In this document: positions 62,269 through 64,000 of the stretch, in pieces | How the letters are laid out: each line of letters starts with the position of its first letter | Position numbering within the stretch: position 1 is the first letter of the stretch | Assembly (NCBI GenBank): GCA_011009095.1 | Contig: VTPC01000924.1 | Location: 113,301-177,300, forward strand | Direction: 5' to 3' | Source: Ignelater luminosus | Taxonomy: Eukaryota; Arthropoda; Insecta; Coleoptera; Elateridae | Length of the DNA stretch: 64,000 nt | The notes under the pieces: model-generated | Database searches by the model: none | Told to the model about the DNA's origin: nothing | Seen by the model: the letters and a program-made list of their open reading frames with translations, nothing else | Made by a program: the position numbers and the translations under genes

Positions 62269-62556
62269 CAGTGATTCTCAACCACTGTGCCGCGAGATTT
62301 TTAAAATGTGCCGTCACTACGAATACCCATACATAAGCGACGTCAGACAAATAGTTCGATTGGTTCTACCCTAGCGGGGACTAACTAAATCAATGCGCAT
62401 GACTATTACAGTTCTGGACTGGTTGTAGATTTAACCCAAACAAAGCTATATACTAGTTTGGTAAAATTCTTTTAAATCTATCTCATCGGTAGTGTGCCGC
62501 CAAATTTTTAAATTATTAAAAGTGTACCGTGACGAAAAAAAGGTTGAGAATCACTG
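62269..62556. mobile_element. non-autonomous hAT element (MITE), 288 bp
   Basis: The ends are perfect 15-bp inverted repeats, CAGTGATTCTCAACC at the left and its reverse complement at 62542-62556. They are flanked by a perfect 8-bp target duplication ATCTAGAC (62261-62268 and 62557-62564), diagnostic of the hAT superfamily. Inside, GTGCCGC(G/C)(A)A(A)ATTTTTAAA occurs near both ends in the same orientation. No transposase is encoded, so it needs an enzyme supplied from elsewhere. The perfect ends and duplication suggest a fairly recent insertion. Confidence 0.93.
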
Positions 62557-64000
62557 ATCTAGACAATCAAAGTCGAGCTTAATAAAAAATGCAAAACGAA
62601 ACTTATCCTGGTAGATTTGGAAAATGAGATTTAAAAAATTCAAAATCATTAGAATCCTGAAGGGTTGAGTATTTCAAATAAATTTTGTAATTTCTACCAT
62701 GACTGCTTTGTTTAGATATCTTTGGAACTGTTTGCTGTTTAAGAAATTGTCTTTTATTTCATTAGATAGTTTGTGAAATTGTCCTAAGTTCTAGTAGAGA
62801 TGGATTTTTGTTGAGTTTCATATTATATCATGAAACATCTTAACCCAAGTCGTGCAGAATGTTGTACCGTACTAAAGTGAGCGCCATACAAAACTAAATC
62901 AACTTTGATTCTTCGGTTTTTCTTTTCTAAGTCGGTAAATAGTTATAGCTTTTTTATCTTCTTTATCTTCATAAGATCATGAAGACAGAATATTTATGGT
63001 TTATATTGATCAAATTAAGTAAGTAGTGAAAAGTTTGCTGCATTTGCTTTTCGACAACGTACTGTAATTTATGTGTCTGAACAAATGGTGATGAGTACAT
63101 TGAAATATACCGTCAGTTAATTGAGAATTCTGCCAAAATTGTATGCCTTACTAAAGTTTTCTTTGAAAATGCTATTTGTTACAAAGACTCTATCTTTATT
63201 TCTTGCTTTTTTCGTTCATCTTATTAATAAGTGTAGAAATAATAACAGCTTGTGTAGTTTTTTGATTCTTTTATGAGAAACGCGTCGTTTTTGTGATACA
63301 AAGTGTTCTGTTCACATCCCTAATATCTTCGGAAAAATCTAAAGTATTAAAATGGGATATTTTGCGTAGTTGTTATTAAAATTTGTCTAATTATTTTAGA
63401 GCTTTTTCGGCGTTTATCCCAGTCAGAGGCGAAAATGTGAGAAGGAACGGACCTTTGTACAGTCATCCACAAAAGTAATGTCCCAGCTTTTGTAGGATAG
63501 ACAACTTATTTTACGTTTTCGCAACAAGCTGAGAAATACGTTTCTAAAATCCCTATACAGGTAAAATCAATAAATTGAAACAGGTAAGGAAATGAAAGCA
63601 TCGATGCGTGAACATTTTACTTTAAAAACATTCTTCTATTTTACTTGGAAATTTGCAGGTATAATTCAAGAAATATGTCTTCCTACAAAAGCGTCAAACT
63701 AGTATTTATAAAATTAAAATATATTAATCTGGATGAAATACATATTCATAATCATTATTAATTATTATAGTTAATTTTTTTGATAAATGACATTTACAGC
63801 CACTTGAAATTATCTTTTTTAAACTCCCTTATTGAAGTTGTAATTAACAACGAGTCGTCAATTATTGTTGGCTACGCTTATCAATAAAATATTTTATTCT
63901 TTGTTAAAACAAGCAAGTGATTAAAGAAAGTAACTATAATAATGTATTTACGTTATCATTTTACCGTCGTGTTGTAGAGACAATTAGATGTTCGGTTTGG

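Larger units (their letters stand above)
53481..64000. other. 3' flank without a recognisable gene
   Basis: AT-rich. All open frames are under 70 codons and show no conserved features. It holds the DR3 site at 53681, a triplicated repeat, a CT microsatellite, a 16-bp palindrome at 59635-59650 and a hAT MITE. ACAGGGTGTTTGAAAAATAG at about 54836 looks like a transposon end, but no partner end was found. Confidence 0.55.

Overview
The window is AT-rich animal DNA, almost certainly from an insect. It holds one large host gene, the ecdysone-induced nuclear receptor E75 (Eip75B, NR1D family), on the + strand, plus an apparently intact mariner transposon, a non-autonomous hAT element, and long AT-rich non-coding stretches. 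The insect call rests on the E75 gene architecture: alternative first exons of A, B, D and a distal type, a DNA-binding domain split after CEGCK, and the insect-type F domain ending near PLNLSKK. I cannot name the order with confidence.

Layout. 1-12.5 kb is 5' flank without a recognisable gene; it carries a diverged two-copy duplication (about 8.1-8.85 kb) and a mariner element with an open transposase (9053-10345). A distal E75 first coding exon lies at 12927-13068. It is followed by a 25-kb intron rich in short GC-elevated islands. A GC-rich candidate coding exon or recursive splice point sits near its middle (25837). The E75A first exon (37889-38003) lies just upstream of the first zinc-finger exon (38250-38338). 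After an 8.6-kb intron comes the second zinc-finger exon, whose 5' extension is the E75B-specific start (46829-47093). The E75D-specific start (49223-49286) follows, then the hinge exon (49716-49957) and one long exon with the whole ligand-binding and F domains (50635-52437). The 3' UTR ends near 53.48 kb. The last 10.5 kb holds no gene that I can support, but has a triplicated repeat (56.6-58.0 kb), a CT microsatellite and a hAT MITE with a perfect 8-bp target duplication (62269-62556).

How it works together. All exon phases agree: distal, A, B and D starts all join in frame to the shared exons. The gene can therefore make full receptors (distal form, A), a receptor lacking the first zinc finger (B), and one lacking the DNA-binding domain (D). 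From family knowledge, E75 is a haem-binding, NO/CO-responsive early ecdysone gene that opposes HR3. The residues matching the two haem ligands reported for fly E75 (Cys, His) are present.

The most interesting non-coding signal is a scatter of inverted-repeat nuclear-receptor sites with a 1-bp spacer, the EcR/USP type. One is near-ideal (23951), one is hsp27-like (33542), and others lie just upstream of the A, B and D starts. AGGTCG/AGGTCA half-sites and a recurring GGTGAACGACC motif also appear in GC-rich islands. This suggests that each promoter has its own hormone-response block. It is inferred from sequence only.
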